Assembly: GCF_027484545.1 (NCBI RefSeq)
Contig: NZ_JAIXST010000134.1
Coordinates: 1-64,000 of the forward strand
Length of the DNA stretch: 64,000 nucleotides
Direction of reading: 5' to 3'
From: Runella sp.
GTDB taxonomy: Bacteria; Bacteroidota; Bacteroidia; Cytophagales; Spirosomataceae
Part shown: positions 16,789 through 27,600 of the stretch, one piece after another
How positions within the stretch are numbered: position 1 is the stretch's first letter
Layout of the letters: every line of letters begins with the position of its first letter
The notes under the pieces: generated by a model
The model's database searches: none
What the model was told of the DNA's origin: nothing
Seen by the model: only the letters and a program-made list of their open reading frames with translations
Made by a program: the position numbers and the translations under genes

Positions 16789-18960
16789 TTAACTATCTTT
16801 TCCAAACTCTACCAAAGACAACTCTGGCTCGTCTTCCGAAGCCAATTGTGTTTGGCGTATTTTATTTACCTGTTGCAAAAATTTCACTGCTTCACCTACA
16901 AAAGTGCGCGCAAACGACTCAGTTGGTTCATTTTTATTAATGCTGAATACCAGTTCTTTGAAAGATCCTGTCTCTGATGTACGTCCGAAGTCAACACCAA
17001 AATGTTCGTCAAAATCTCTCACAATTCCATATTGGGTATTGGTAGCTACGCTTTTGGTAATAAGCAATGCTTTTGCGCCCGTCACAAACACGTTGTAAGC
17101 GTGATAGATAGCGTCTGCCCAAATGGCTTTTTCAAGGTTTTCGTTTGCCCAAACCAGTTTTTCCTGTGCTTCGATAAGGGTTGTACCTACTAAGTCAATC
17201 AGAACACTGGCGCACTCTCCTACTCCAACTTCTGTTTGGTAAGGCTCGTCATGATCCCAATCTACATAATCGCTGCTTGTTAAAGTGGTCAAATCAGCCA
17301 ATGGTCTGAGCAGTGCGTAGAAATATTTATTGCCTTGACGAAGGAAATAATCGTTATAATATTCTCCTTCGTAAGCATTGGTTTCATAATCGTGCAAAAG
17401 CGTACGCAACGTAGCAGGTCCGCGTTTGGCAGGAAGTTTAATCACTTTGTCACCCATCGTCCCTTCTCCTACACCGTTAAAACCACCGCCTAACAACACT
17501 TGAATAGCCGGAAGAACGAGTTTACCATTTTTAATAGAACTGCCGTGGAAGCCGATATTGGCCGAACTATGCTGTCCGCAGCCATTCATACAGCCGCTGA
17601 TCTTGATTTTGATGTCGTTGTTGTAAATAATATCAGGAAATTCTTCCTTCATCATTGTTTCCAAAACGCGGGTAATACCATAACTGCTCGAAATCGCCAA
17701 GTTACAGGTATCGGTTCCTGGACAGGTAGTAATGTCGGCAGTGGTATCAAAACCAGGCTCGGCTAAGCCAAGTTCATTTAGTTTTTCATACACTGCAGCC
17801 AAATCTTCTGCTTTTACAAAACGAAGCAAATAGCCCTGATTGACCGTGACCCGAATATCATTCGCAGCGTATTGGCGCACAATGTCAGCCAGTTTACGTG
17901 CCGTTAAAGAGTGCATATCTCCCAACAAAACACGCAGTTGAACTCCGTACCACCCTTTTTGTTTTTGTTCAAAAACGTTGGTCTCTAACCATTTTTTATA
18001 AGTGGCATCCTGTGTCTGAGCAATTAAATCTTCTTTTGTCAAACCTCCTTCACGAGTGGAAGTATATAATCTATCTACTGCAAATTGTAGATTGCTAACA
18101 GTAAACTCTTTGTTTTTCAGGGCTTTCTGTTCGTCATTTACTCGGTTCAAAAATTCCTCCAAGCCGATATCAGCTAAAAGGTATTTCATGCGGGCTTTGT
18201 GGCGACGTACGCGCTCACCATAGCGGTCAAATACGCGAATGACTGCCTCAATGAAAGGAATAACAAATTGTTCTTCCAAGAACTCATGGGCTGTTTGGGC
18301 CAAAAGTGGCTGAGCACCTAAACCGCCCCCAACGAGTACTTTAAACCCTTTAATTTCCTTTCCATTCTCATCAATCTGCGTTTTTGGAATCAATCCTACG
18401 TCGTGAATATAGGCATACGCTGAATCTTTTTCTGAGGAAGAAACGGCAATTTTGAACTTACGCCCCATGTCCTGACAAATAGGATTACGGAGAAAATAGT
18501 CAAAAATTCCGTGCGTGAGGGAAGTTACATCAAACGGCTCCAATGGATCAACACCCGCTCTTGCCGAGGCAGTTACATTACGAACGGTGTTACCGCAAGC
18601 TTCACGAAGGGTTATATTGGCATCTTCCAAATCTGCCCACAAAGCGGGAGAATCAGCCAATTTTACAAAGTGAAGTTGTATGTCCTGACGAGTAGTAGCA
18701 TGGAGATTACCCGTTGCGTACTTATCCGAACAATCTGCAATACGAACCAATTGCTCGACAGTAATACGACCAAACGGCAATTTGATTCTAATCATTTGTA
18801 CACCTGCCTGACGCTGTCCATAAACCCCTCTCGCTAAACGGAATTTACGAAACGCTTCTTCGGGAACATCACCGGAAGTAAACACGCTGATTTTGCTCTC
18901 TAAATCGAGAATATCTCTGCGAGCAGCTTCACTAACATTGGGGGAGAATGGGATTGACAT
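16789..18960 (-). CDS. nitrite/sulfite reductase haemoprotein with C-terminal HEPN-like domain
   Basis: A 723-residue protein. Residues 1-560 form a sirohaem and 4Fe-4S reductase: two ferredoxin-like half-domains (for example QMIRIKLPFGRI, then GNLHATTRQDIQLHFV) and the cluster ligands TCPGTDTCNLA and SGCMNGCGQH (C-X5-C and C-X3-C). This is typical of six-electron reduction of sulfite or nitrite. Residues about 575-700 are extra: an all-helical segment (AIWADAIYHAYNVFVTGAKALL, EHFGVDF) that resembles a HEPN domain. Neighbouring cobA supplies sirohaem. Whether it uses sulfite or nitrite is not resolved; no nitrite-specific partner is present. The HEPN part may mediate assembly or regulation. 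Confidence 0.85.
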   Translation of the reverse strand: MSIPFSPNVSEAARRDILDLESKISVFTSGDVPEEAFRKFRLARGVYGQRQAGVQMIRIKLPFGRITVEQLVRIADCSDKYATGNLHATTRQDIQLHFVKLADSPALWADLEDANITLREACGNTVRNVTASARAGVDPLEPFDVTSLTHGIFDYFLRNPICQDMGRKFKIAVSSSEKDSAYAYIHDVGLIPKTQIDENGKEIKGFKVLVGGGLGAQPLLAQTAHEFLEEQFVIPFIEAVIRVFDRYGERVRRHKARMKYLLADIGLEEFLNRVNDEQKALKNKEFTVSNLQFAVDRLYTSTREGGLTKEDLIAQTQDATYKKWLETNVFEQKQKGWYGVQLRVLLGDMHSLTARKLADIVRQYAANDIRVTVNQGYLLRFVKAEDLAAVYEKLNELGLAEPGFDTTADITTCPGTDTCNLAISSSYGITRVLETMMKEEFPDIIYNNDIKIKISGCMNGCGQHSSANIGFHGSSIKNGKLVLPAIQVLLGGGFNGVGEGTMGDKVIKLPAKRGPATLRTLLHDYETNAYEGEYYNDYFLRQGNKYFYALLRPLADLTTLTSSDYVDWDHDEPYQTEVGVGECASVLIDLVGTTLIEAQEKLVWANENLEKAIWADAIYHAYNVFVTGAKALLITKSVATNTQYGIVRDFDEHFGVDFGRTSETGSFKELVFSINKNEPTESFARTFVGEAVKFLQQVNKIRQTQLASEDEPELSLVEFGKDS

Positions 18961-19190
18961 AGTACTTATTCTCTATCGAGTTAATATCTTATTTTATAAA
19001 TTGAAAAGGGATTTTTATTCCCTCTTACCCGTTTTTCTGGTACGATTAAAACCTGATTATTTCTAAAACAGTTCTAAGCAGGTAACCTAATTTCTGAACT
19101 GTGTCACAAAATTGAAAGATTAAAGGGGGAATTCCTAAAAATCCCCCCAAAAACTAAGAATAGACCATAACCAAAAGTTATCGACAGCTA

Positions 19191-21563
19191 TCAAAACTTC
19201 ACAAAGCGCTTTCGATCTATATATTCTCCCAATTGTAAATCCACAAAATAAGACCCCGCAGGGTATGTTCTCACGTTGATGGATTGGTTGAACGCATCGC
19301 TGTTTTTCTCAAATTCACCTCGCCAAACTTCAGCTCCCGTAATGCTTCGCAAACGCACCGTTACCTTACCTCGCAGTGCATTAGTAAAGCTAAGCTCCAC
19401 AAAACCATCGGTAGGATTAGGGCTCAATGTAAAATCTTTTTCGGGCAATGTTTCGGCGCCAAGTATCTGAACGTTACGTACATAGATAGTTGTACTCGCC
19501 GAATCTATACATACGTCTGTGCCCGTCCCTTTCACCAAATAAGTCAACGTACGCGTTGGTCGGGCAGTCACCTGCGGACCCAGATTCGAGCTCAATCCTT
19601 CGCCGGGTGACCAATTAATCACTCCTGCTCCACGGGCCTGCAACGTTACAGCTTCTCCGGGATTTATAAATTGAGCCGAAGCCTGTACCTGCACTGATGG
19701 TTTCATTCCTACCTGTGCTGTAATCGCATGAGCTACGTTAAAACCCGTACGGACTATATAACGGTCCCAGTTTCCACTCGAATTTCTTTCCCACGAAGTT
19801 GCATTGAGCGATTCGCCATTCTTGGTTGTAATCAAGGCTACCGTATCTCCTGCGACATAATCAAACTCCACCCCAATCAGGAAGGATAAATTATTTTGGC
19901 GGGACAAATCAATGTTTTGATCAAATACGACTGTAGTGGCTCGATTGTTTTTAACATCGTCCAAAATACGACGCAGTGGAATTTCCTTGGTCGTTAATTC
20001 AGAACCGGGACCTCCTTGAAAACCGCGAGCGTTCCAAACTTTCACACGCACAACCGATTCTGTTTCAGTACCCTTTGCCGCCTTTGCTACTCCAAACTTT
20101 ATAAATGTTCCTCGCAAATTGGTGTATCCAAGCGGATTCGTAAATAGCTCGGCAACGGCTTGGGTTTTTCGGCTGTTCTGCCCGGCCACATAGCCCGTTC
20201 CACTGGGTTGACGAATGACCGTTTCGGTTCCTGCAAAATTGGTAGTGGTGGCACACAATCCTGCGTTGATCACTTCAATATATTGTGTCTTTACCAGTGG
20301 TACAGAGCTGCCTGATGAATTGGAAACTGTCAGGGTCACTTTATATTTTCCTGCTTTATTATACGTTACCGTGGGATTTTGTTCGGTAGAAGTAGCCGGA
20401 TCGCCTCCTTCAAATTCCCACTGCCAAGCCGTCGGAAAATTAGTAGAAAGGTCCGTAAAACGTACTTGAGCGCCCAACAATACGGTGCGGTTCTCTGCTT
20501 CAAAATTTGGAATTGGTTTGCCCGAAATAATTTGCCCGCACACATTAGAAGTCAACAAACTGGAACGCCGTGGACTCACTTCCATCACGGCCCGAATCCG
20601 GGTCTTTTGGTCTTTGGTGAAAATATTAAAGCAGGCATCATCCGAATAATCCATGTAGTTTTCTACCATGTTTGCCCCTCCGCAACTAACCCTGCCTTTT
20701 TGGCAACCCCGACTTTCGGAGGCCTGCGTAGGGGTATCTGCACAAAAATCATCTCCGCAGGCAGCATCTCCCCAAATATGACGCAATCCCAACCAGTGGC
20801 CGGTTTCGTGCGTAAGCGTACGTCCTAAGTTATAAGGCGCTTTCAAAAGTGGGAAACTTCCTTTTTGAGAATTCCCAAAGCTGGTATATACAATCACAAC
20901 TCCATCGGTACTGGCGGCACCGCCATTCCCCGGAATCCCTGAAAGGCTGGAATTGCTCGGAAACTGGGCATAACCGAGTAAATTATCATCTTGAGCGGCA
21001 AAATCCAGTGCCCAAATGTTATAGTACTTGTTAGGGTCCCACGAAGTAGTTGGTTTTAGTGACCCTTCAATGTCATTCCTCGCCCAACTGGTACGGTTGC
21101 CATTTACGCGATCAATTCCCGGTTCAGCCATGCGTTGCCCTTGCGGATTGAACTGAGCCAAACAAAATTCAACTTCAATATCTGCTCCGCGAGAGTCCGT
21201 ATTGAAACCGTTGGTATTGACCCGTCGCCGAAAATCTTCGTTGAGGGTTTCTATTTGAGATTGGACTTGGGCCTGACTGATATTTCTCCCTACACCTACT
21301 GCTTCGCCATTGTGAATAACGTGTACGATTATCGGGATGACAATTACTTCCGCAGTACCGCGTCCGGAAGCCATACGGGCTTTGATTTGCACCATTTTAC
21401 GTTGCAAATCCCGCTCAAAATCATCAAGCGAACCTTCCTGAGGGTTACGCAGGCGAAGCAAACTATCCATCTCCATGGTAGCGCATGGTTCGGGCCGCCG
21501 TTGCGCGTAAGAAAAGGTAGCGGCGAAAAGAAAAAGCGCGAAAATGTAAACGATATAACGCAT
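19191..21563 (-). CDS. secreted M43 family zinc metalloprotease with PKD and type IX sorting domains
   Basis: About 790 residues. Signal peptide 1-20 (ending TFSYAQ), then a propeptide-like basic segment, then a pappalysin-like M43 catalytic domain with the zinc motif HETGHWLGLRH (about residue 265) and the Met-turn region ENYMDYSDDACFN. A PKD domain follows at about 370-445 (WQWEFEGGDPATSTEQNPTV). Next are a jelly-roll-like region and a C-terminal sorting domain (LSPNPTDGFVELSF, SYFVDLQLG, RKRFVKF). It is exported by type IX secretion and attached or released at the surface. I chose ATG 21563, not an ATG 63 bases upstream, because it begins the signal peptide. It is the last gene on the strand of the SusC/D operon and may degrade the protein whose products that system imports. 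Confidence 0.9.
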   Translation of the reverse strand: MRYIVYIFALFLFAATFSYAQRRPEPCATMEMDSLLRLRNPQEGSLDDFERDLQRKMVQIKARMASGRGTAEVIVIPIIVHVIHNGEAVGVGRNISQAQVQSQIETLNEDFRRRVNTNGFNTDSRGADIEVEFCLAQFNPQGQRMAEPGIDRVNGNRTSWARNDIEGSLKPTTSWDPNKYYNIWALDFAAQDDNLLGYAQFPSNSSLSGIPGNGGAASTDGVVIVYTSFGNSQKGSFPLLKAPYNLGRTLTHETGHWLGLRHIWGDAACGDDFCADTPTQASESRGCQKGRVSCGGANMVENYMDYSDDACFNIFTKDQKTRIRAVMEVSPRRSSLLTSNVCGQIISGKPIPNFEAENRTVLLGAQVRFTDLSTNFPTAWQWEFEGGDPATSTEQNPTVTYNKAGKYKVTLTVSNSSGSSVPLVKTQYIEVINAGLCATTTNFAGTETVIRQPSGTGYVAGQNSRKTQAVAELFTNPLGYTNLRGTFIKFGVAKAAKGTETESVVRVKVWNARGFQGGPGSELTTKEIPLRRILDDVKNNRATTVVFDQNIDLSRQNNLSFLIGVEFDYVAGDTVALITTKNGESLNATSWERNSSGNWDRYIVRTGFNVAHAITAQVGMKPSVQVQASAQFINPGEAVTLQARGAGVINWSPGEGLSSNLGPQVTARPTRTLTYLVKGTGTDVCIDSASTTIYVRNVQILGAETLPEKDFTLSPNPTDGFVELSFTNALRGKVTVRLRSITGAEVWRGEFEKNSDAFNQSINVRTYPAGSYFVDLQLGEYIDRKRFVKF

Positions 21564-21734
21564 AAACTGACAGATAAAGAAAGTATGATTGTCATTCTGT
21601 AAAGACTTTGATTTTTCGCTGCCCAACTCCGAAACTTTTGCAGAGACAAATCCTACCCGTCAGCATGACAAATTAGGTTGTAAGAGTTTTTATTAAATTT
21701 GATTCAAGCGCGGTTGCAATACTATACTATTCTT

Positions 21735-22223
21735 CTATTTCCCGCTCGAAGTAAATTTAAAACGATAACTGGCATCAATATCTCCAAAATAATATTCCAA
21801 TACCATCGTAGTTTCGGTCAACGATTTGACAATAAAGGGCAACTTAAACCCTCCAAAAATCCGGGGAATACCCATTTCCAGGGTAGCATTGGCGCTGGTA
21901 AACTGCCATACATCTGTAATAAGAATATCTGGCTCTGTACTCTTACACTTGGTAGGCCCGTTGGAATATTCTAATTTTTTCTCCTCGTTTGCATAAAAGA
22001 TGAATTGGTCATCTAATTCGCAGGGATCCAATACCTGGTTTCCGGCCAAATCAAAAGGGTCTTTTTGGTCTACAATGGTAAGGGCGCTAAGCGTCCACGC
22101 TTTCTTTTCAGTGCCCGTCAAAAGCTGAGAATACGTCAACGGTTTAGGGTCCAGTTTTTCACTGCAACTGCTTGCCGCACCGGCAATAAGTACAACTACA
22201 AACAAGCGAATAAAATTTTTCAT
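21735..22223 (-). CDS. lipoprotein, lipocalin-like, of the SusC/D operon
   Basis: A 162-residue lipoprotein with signal peptide MKNFIRLFVVVLIAGAASSC; the Cys at about 20 is the lipidation site. The remaining 140 residues are beta-rich, with the motif KKAWTLSALTI followed by DQFIFYANEEKKLEY and DVWQFTSANATLEMG. These are typical of small lipocalin-like domains in Bacteroidota loci. It follows another lipoprotein gene by 15 bases on the same strand, so it belongs to the nutrient-uptake operon. A ligand-binding role at the cell surface is likely but unproven. Confidence 0.75.
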   Translation of the reverse strand: MKNFIRLFVVVLIAGAASSCSEKLDPKPLTYSQLLTGTEKKAWTLSALTIVDQKDPFDLAGNQVLDPCELDDQFIFYANEEKKLEYSNGPTKCKSTEPDILITDVWQFTSANATLEMGIPRIFGGFKLPFIVKSLTETTMVLEYYFGDIDASYRFKFTSSGK

Positions 22224-22238
22224 GAGATTCAGAGCTAT

Positions 22239-23114
22239 TTATTGTGGAACGTACGTCAGGGGAAGAACAATGGCCGTATCTTTTCTGGTCTTATAACTGT
22301 ACACTTTCATTTTAATGTTGAGCGTAATGCGTTTATTGACAGGATTCCATACTCCTGTTCCTGACAAGGTATCATATCCACTTGCGAATTGCGGAATTAT
22401 CTGTCGAGGAATGGTAAGGGTATTGTTTCCGTTATCAATAAAATCGAGCGTAGGGCGCTCTGCTTCAAAACTTACTGGGCTTTCCCAATTAAAGAATTGT
22501 TGGAACCCTATCAGCCCGACATTTATGTTAGAGACCGTATAACGTTTACAATCTGCACTGGAAATTTCAATATCTGCTAACTGATACGCCTGCGTGGCAT
22601 TGACGGGCAATTGACCGGTATAAATTCCGTCCATGATGCAGGCATCTCTAATCGTAAAGACAATTTTATTTCCCATACCGCTTTTTCCAAAACCTACCTG
22701 CACTTTATCGGCGGGTTTTACTGCAGTAAGTGTGAATTCAATGTTGCTGGATTCAATGATATTATTGGCGTTATTGAGCAAATAGACCGTAATTTCACCA
22801 AAACTTTGGCCTACGGGAATAATAACTGTTCCCTTTGTACCTTCAATTCGATAATCTTTCCCTTCACGGGCAGTTCCTCCCACCACATAACTGACATTAA
22901 TAGACTCGTTGAGGACTTTCCCGCCGTTATGAACACGAACTTTAATCGCTTTTGAATAGCTTTCCTTGTAACTCAACGTGGTGTCTGTGAAGCGTACAAA
23001 GCTGCTTCCTTCATAAACAATCCTTTCTTCTTCGCAACCTGCAAGCCACACGCCTGCTAAAATTGTGAATAAAAGTATAAGTGAATGAGTGAATAAATAT
23101 GTAATTTTTTTCAT
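22239..23114 (-). CDS. lipoprotein with DUF4843/Calx-beta-like domain, SusC/D operon
   Basis: A 291-residue lipoprotein: the signal peptide ends AGVWLAGC (Cys about 27). Residues 35-150 look like a Calx-beta or DUF1735/DUF4843 beta-sandwich (SYVVGGTAREGKDYRIEG, then GTVIIPVGQSFGEITVYLL). Such domains are common in accessory surface glycan- or peptide-binding proteins beside SusD. The second half (about 160-290) is another beta-rich domain without a name I can give. It lies between the SusD gene (67 bases upstream) and the lipocalin-like lipoprotein. Confidence 0.75.
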   Translation of the reverse strand: MKKITYLFTHSLILLFTILAGVWLAGCEEERIVYEGSSFVRFTDTTLSYKESYSKAIKVRVHNGGKVLNESINVSYVVGGTAREGKDYRIEGTKGTVIIPVGQSFGEITVYLLNNANNIIESSNIEFTLTAVKPADKVQVGFGKSGMGNKIVFTIRDACIMDGIYTGQLPVNATQAYQLADIEISSADCKRYTVSNINVGLIGFQQFFNWESPVSFEAERPTLDFIDNGNNTLTIPRQIIPQFASGYDTLSGTGVWNPVNKRITLNIKMKVYSYKTRKDTAIVLPLTYVPQ

Positions 23115-23180
23115 GTTGAATTTTATTACTTGTGATGAGCAGAAACAACCCTGCCTACTGCAAATTTTAAACTGCCTACT

Positions 23181-24560
23181 TTAATAACCCGGATTTTGTT
23201 GTCCTGCCAAAGATGGATTACGCTGAATCTCCGTCTGTGGAATAGGCCACAATTCGTATTTAGAATTCCAGTTGGTTGAAAAAGCCGAGATCACTGCCTG
23301 AGCACGTCCTGTACGTACAAGGTCGTACCAGCGATGACCTTCAAAAGCCAATTCATACACTCGTTCGCGCTCAATAATACTGATCATCTCATTTTGAGTA
23401 GCGGCTGTCAACAAGGGAGGTTGGAGGTTGGCAGCCAATCCAACACCTGCGCGCGTACGGAGGCGGTTGATATCAGCAATCGCACCGGTCGAGCCCGTGA
23501 TTTTACCCTGTTGTGCTCTTGCTTCGGCGCGTATAAGGTACATTTCGGCAAGGCGAAAGATGACAAAATTTCGATTGCTTTCGTCGGCCGTACCATATTT
23601 TTTGAGCGTCCAGCCGTTATCGTTTCCTTTCTGTTTATCAAACTCAAATTGAATGGTTTGATTGCGATTACCGGACTCCCGTGAAGTAAGGGCAACCACC
23701 ACTTGGTTGGAAGGAACCACTTCGCGACGACCTACAAAATAATTATTGATATCGCCTGCGTAATCATTGAGGGTATAACCAAATTCAAAAATTGACTCTT
23801 GGTTATAATCCCGCGTAACTACTTCATTAAAAGTCACCAAAGAGTAGTTGGGAGAATTAATAAGTAGGGTTGCGTTTGCTTCCGCTTCTGTCCAGTTTTT
23901 TTGATAAAGATAAAACCGCGCTAAAGCCGCCCGAACAGCGTTTTTGGTGGCATATCCTGCATAAATATTGCGGTCCTGCGGGTTGCCATCAGGCAAGTCA
24001 ACAAGAGCTGCTTTGTAATCTTCAAGTACTGAAGCCAATATTTCTTCTTTCGATGCTCTTGTTGCAGTGCGATTGGTTGCTAAAATTGTAGTGGTTACTT
24101 TAGGAATGCCGCCATACGTATAAGCGCCGATAAAATTGGCATAGCCTCTGAGAAATTTGGATTCGGCTGTCAATTGTTTAGCATCGGCTGATTTTACGCC
24201 TGAGATAGTCGGCAGGCGTTCCAAGATAAAATTGCTCATGTATACTGTCCGAAAAATACTTCCCCACAGCGCGGCTACAACACCGTTGGCAGGCGTAATT
24301 TGCTTAGTACCAAACTCTTTGTAATCAGTAAAAGTCCCCAAGTGAATGATGTGATCCGCAGTAAAATCTCCTGCCTGAACCGTAGGACTTCCCAAATTAC
24401 GAGCCGCCGCATACAGGCCAATCCGTACCGAAGGTACATCACTGGAGCGGGTGAATACGATGTCGTCAATAAGCAAATCTACCGCCGGCGGATCAAGGAT
24501 GACCGTGTTACAGGCGGATAAAAGTGCGGTAAGTAATATAGCGATTTGAAGGCGTTTCAT
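23181..24560 (-). CDS. SusD/RagB family outer membrane nutrient-binding lipoprotein
   Basis: Surface lipoprotein that caps the SusC barrel and binds the oligosaccharide or peptide substrate. The signal peptide ends LLSAC (lipidated Cys at about 16). TPR-like helices follow at about residues 35-200. The conserved C-terminal RagB/SusD segment is clear: ERERVYELAFEGHRWYDLVRTG (about 395-415), ending with the usual WPIPQTEIQRNPSL. The length of 459 residues is usual. It follows the SusC gene by 66 bases. The presence of a protease and the absence of any glycoside hydrolase suggest a peptide or glycoprotein substrate; this is inference. Confidence 0.93.
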   Translation of the reverse strand: MKRLQIAILLTALLSACNTVILDPPAVDLLIDDIVFTRSSDVPSVRIGLYAAARNLGSPTVQAGDFTADHIIHLGTFTDYKEFGTKQITPANGVVAALWGSIFRTVYMSNFILERLPTISGVKSADAKQLTAESKFLRGYANFIGAYTYGGIPKVTTTILATNRTATRASKEEILASVLEDYKAALVDLPDGNPQDRNIYAGYATKNAVRAALARFYLYQKNWTEAEANATLLINSPNYSLVTFNEVVTRDYNQESIFEFGYTLNDYAGDINNYFVGRREVVPSNQVVVALTSRESGNRNQTIQFEFDKQKGNDNGWTLKKYGTADESNRNFVIFRLAEMYLIRAEARAQQGKITGSTGAIADINRLRTRAGVGLAANLQPPLLTAATQNEMISIIERERVYELAFEGHRWYDLVRTGRAQAVISAFSTNWNSKYELWPIPQTEIQRNPSLAGQQNPGY

Positions 24561-24626
24561 ATAAAAGTCAATAGTCGTTAGTCAATAGTTTACAGTCAAC
24601 AGTCCGCGGACAAGAAATAGTTATTC

Positions 24627-27600
24627 TTAAAAATTAACAGTCACCCCTGCTACTAAGGTTTTTACTTGGGGTAGTGTAAAAAAGTCAAGCCCTTGTGCTG
24701 AAGTAGATCCATCCAAAGTACTCACTTCCGGGTCAGCGCCAATGTAGCGGGTCAATGTCCAGAGATTGGTAGCCGTAGCATACAATCGTACATTTCCCAA
24801 TTTAGCTTTACCCGTCCATTTTGAAGGAATAGTATAGCCTATTGCCACATTTTTGAGGCGCAAATAGGAGCCGTCTTCTACTAAACGACTGCTGGAATAG
24901 CTATTAAAACCATTGTTGTATTCAAACCGTGGAATATCGGTGACATCACCGGGCTTTTGCCAACGACGTAAAGCCGCCCGGGTTTGATTCACGCGTAAAT
25001 CAGTACCAGGATTCAACAGGAAAGAGTTGCTGTAATTCATCACTTTGTTTCCGTAAGAAAACTGAAAGAATAGGCTTACATCAATTCCTTTCCATGAAAA
25101 ACTGTTGGTTAAACCGCCAATTAATTTGGGTTGAGCATTGCCAATCACCTGAGCATCGTCGGTGGTAATACGTCCGTCACCGTTGAAATCATCATACAAG
25201 GCATCACCCGTAGCTACATCTACTCCTAAATATTTTAATCCCCAAAAAGTACCTAACGGCTCTCCTACTTTAATGACGTTGGTTGCTCCTACGCCCGCCG
25301 CCGTAAATCCCCGGAACAGAGGTTGGTCGGAGGCTAACGACACTACTTTGTTGTCATTGCGCGAAAGGTTTAAGTCTGTTGTCCAGCGAAAAGCACCATC
25401 GAAATTGACCGAACGAAGGGTAAATTCAGCTCCTCGGTTCGAAATACTTCCAATATTCCCCTGCAAGGCACCAAAACCCGTAGTGGCGGGAAGAGGCTCA
25501 GCAAAAAGCAGGGCATCAGTTACGTTATCATATACTTCTGCGGTAAAACTTAGTCGTCCTTTCCAGAAAGCTACGTCCAAACCAATGTTGGCTTCGCGGG
25601 TACGTTCCCACTGCAAATTAGGGTTGCTGAGGCTGTTTGGCCCTACCCCAGATGAGCCGTTGTAAGTAGTAGCACCCCAAGTTCCTAAGAACTGGAAATT
25701 ACCGATACGTTCATTTCCCGTAAAACCATAGCTTGCGCGGAGTTTAAGGTCTTCCAGAAAGTTTACGTCTTTTAGAAAACCTTCTTCTTTCAATCGCCAT
25801 CCTGCCGATACTGACGGAAAGAAACCAAACTTGCGGTCCTGACCAAAACGAGATGAACCATCATAGCGGGCAGTGGCACTAAACAAATATTTATCTTTAT
25901 AATCGTATTTTACTTCTCCAAATCCGGATACCAAGCCATTTTGGGCATAAAACGAGCTACCCGCATCTACTACCCCTGCCGAAGCAATATACGTAAACTC
26001 GTCGCGTGGAAAAATCCGCCCCTGCACGCTGGAAGAACGGCCTTGTGAGCGTAAAAGCTCTCCACCCAGCAAGGCACTGATGTGGTGATTTTCTCCAATG
26101 GCTGTATTATAAGTAAGCACCGTTGAGTTCAGGAAGATAGCCAACGTAGAAGCGGCATAAGCCCCATAACCCTGCCCTCCAATGGAAGGAAGACTTCCAT
26201 AAAATGTTCCCGTTGGATTATAAGTATCTTCCTGAGAATTATTGTAATCCATGCTGAACTTCGTACGCAGACGTAGATTGGGTAAGAAGGCATATTCAGC
26301 GTTGATACCGCCCAATACTTTTGTCCCGTACGTAATTTGTCGAGGCAATAAGGCTTCAGCTACCGGATTACCGTTGGGGAAGCCTTGGTAATTGGGATCG
26401 TTGGGAGTATACAGTTTGCCTTGTTCGTTAAAAGGAGAATAATAAGGCAAACTGCGAATAGAAGAACCATACACACCATCTACGGCATTGTCACTAAATA
26501 CACGACGGTTTTTAGTACTTCCAAGGCTCATATTCAGTCCAAAAGATAATTTTGGAGAAGCTTTATGGTCTAAGTTAAAAGAACCAGTATACCGCGCAAA
26601 ACGGTTGTTCAACTGTACCCCTTCTTCATCACGATAACTGCCGCTCAAATAAAAGCGGGTACGGTCATTACCCCCAGAAGTTGAAAGCTGATATTGCTGA
26701 TAAATTCCTTTACGAAGCACTTCGTCTACCCAATTCGTATTGACTGCGTCAGTTACGCCCGGGATAAGTCCGCGGGCATCGGGGTCAATTATGTCTGCAA
26801 AGTTGGTTTGCTTGGCGTTATAATTGGCAAGTGCTTCGCGCTGTAATCCCAAAATCTCCGTTGAATTGAGCAAATCCAAACGTTTTACAACTTCCGTCGT
26901 GCCTCGTTGCACATCCATTGTAATGTTTGTTTTTTGATTGGCTTTACCGCGTTTGGTGGTAATAAGCACCACACCGTTGGCCCCGCGAGCGCCGTAAATG
27001 GCTTTGGCAGAAGCATCTTTCAATACCTGAATGGACTCTACGTCGCTGGTATTAAAGGAAGAAATAGCGTTGTCCTGCTGCCCTCCGTACCCAAATTGCG
27101 ATACCGCTCCGTCATACACCGGAATTCCGTCCACTATCATTAATGGGCGATTGCTGGCATTGATGGAAGTATTACCCCGAATCACGACTTTTACCCCACC
27201 ACCGGGCGTTCCCGACGATTGAGATACCCGCACACCTGCTGCTTGCCCCTGTAACGCCTGATCAATACCAGATACCGGAAGATTTTTAATACGGTCGCTC
27301 TTAATGGTCGTCATTGAACTGATGACGTCCTTTTGCTGGGTCGTCGTATAACCGGTTACCACCACTTCATTCAATTGGGTGGGGCTTTCCAGAAGTTCAA
27401 CGTTGATAGTAGTTCGGTTGTTGACATTTACTTCTTGACTCAACATTCCTATAAACGAAAAAACCAACGTAGCTTTGCCGTTAGGTATCGTGATTCGATA
27501 ACTGCCGTCGGCGTCCGTACTTGCTCCAGAAGAAGCTCCCTTGAGCGTTACGTTTACACCAGGCATCGGCTGACCGTCGGTAGCCGTAGTAACTTTACCC

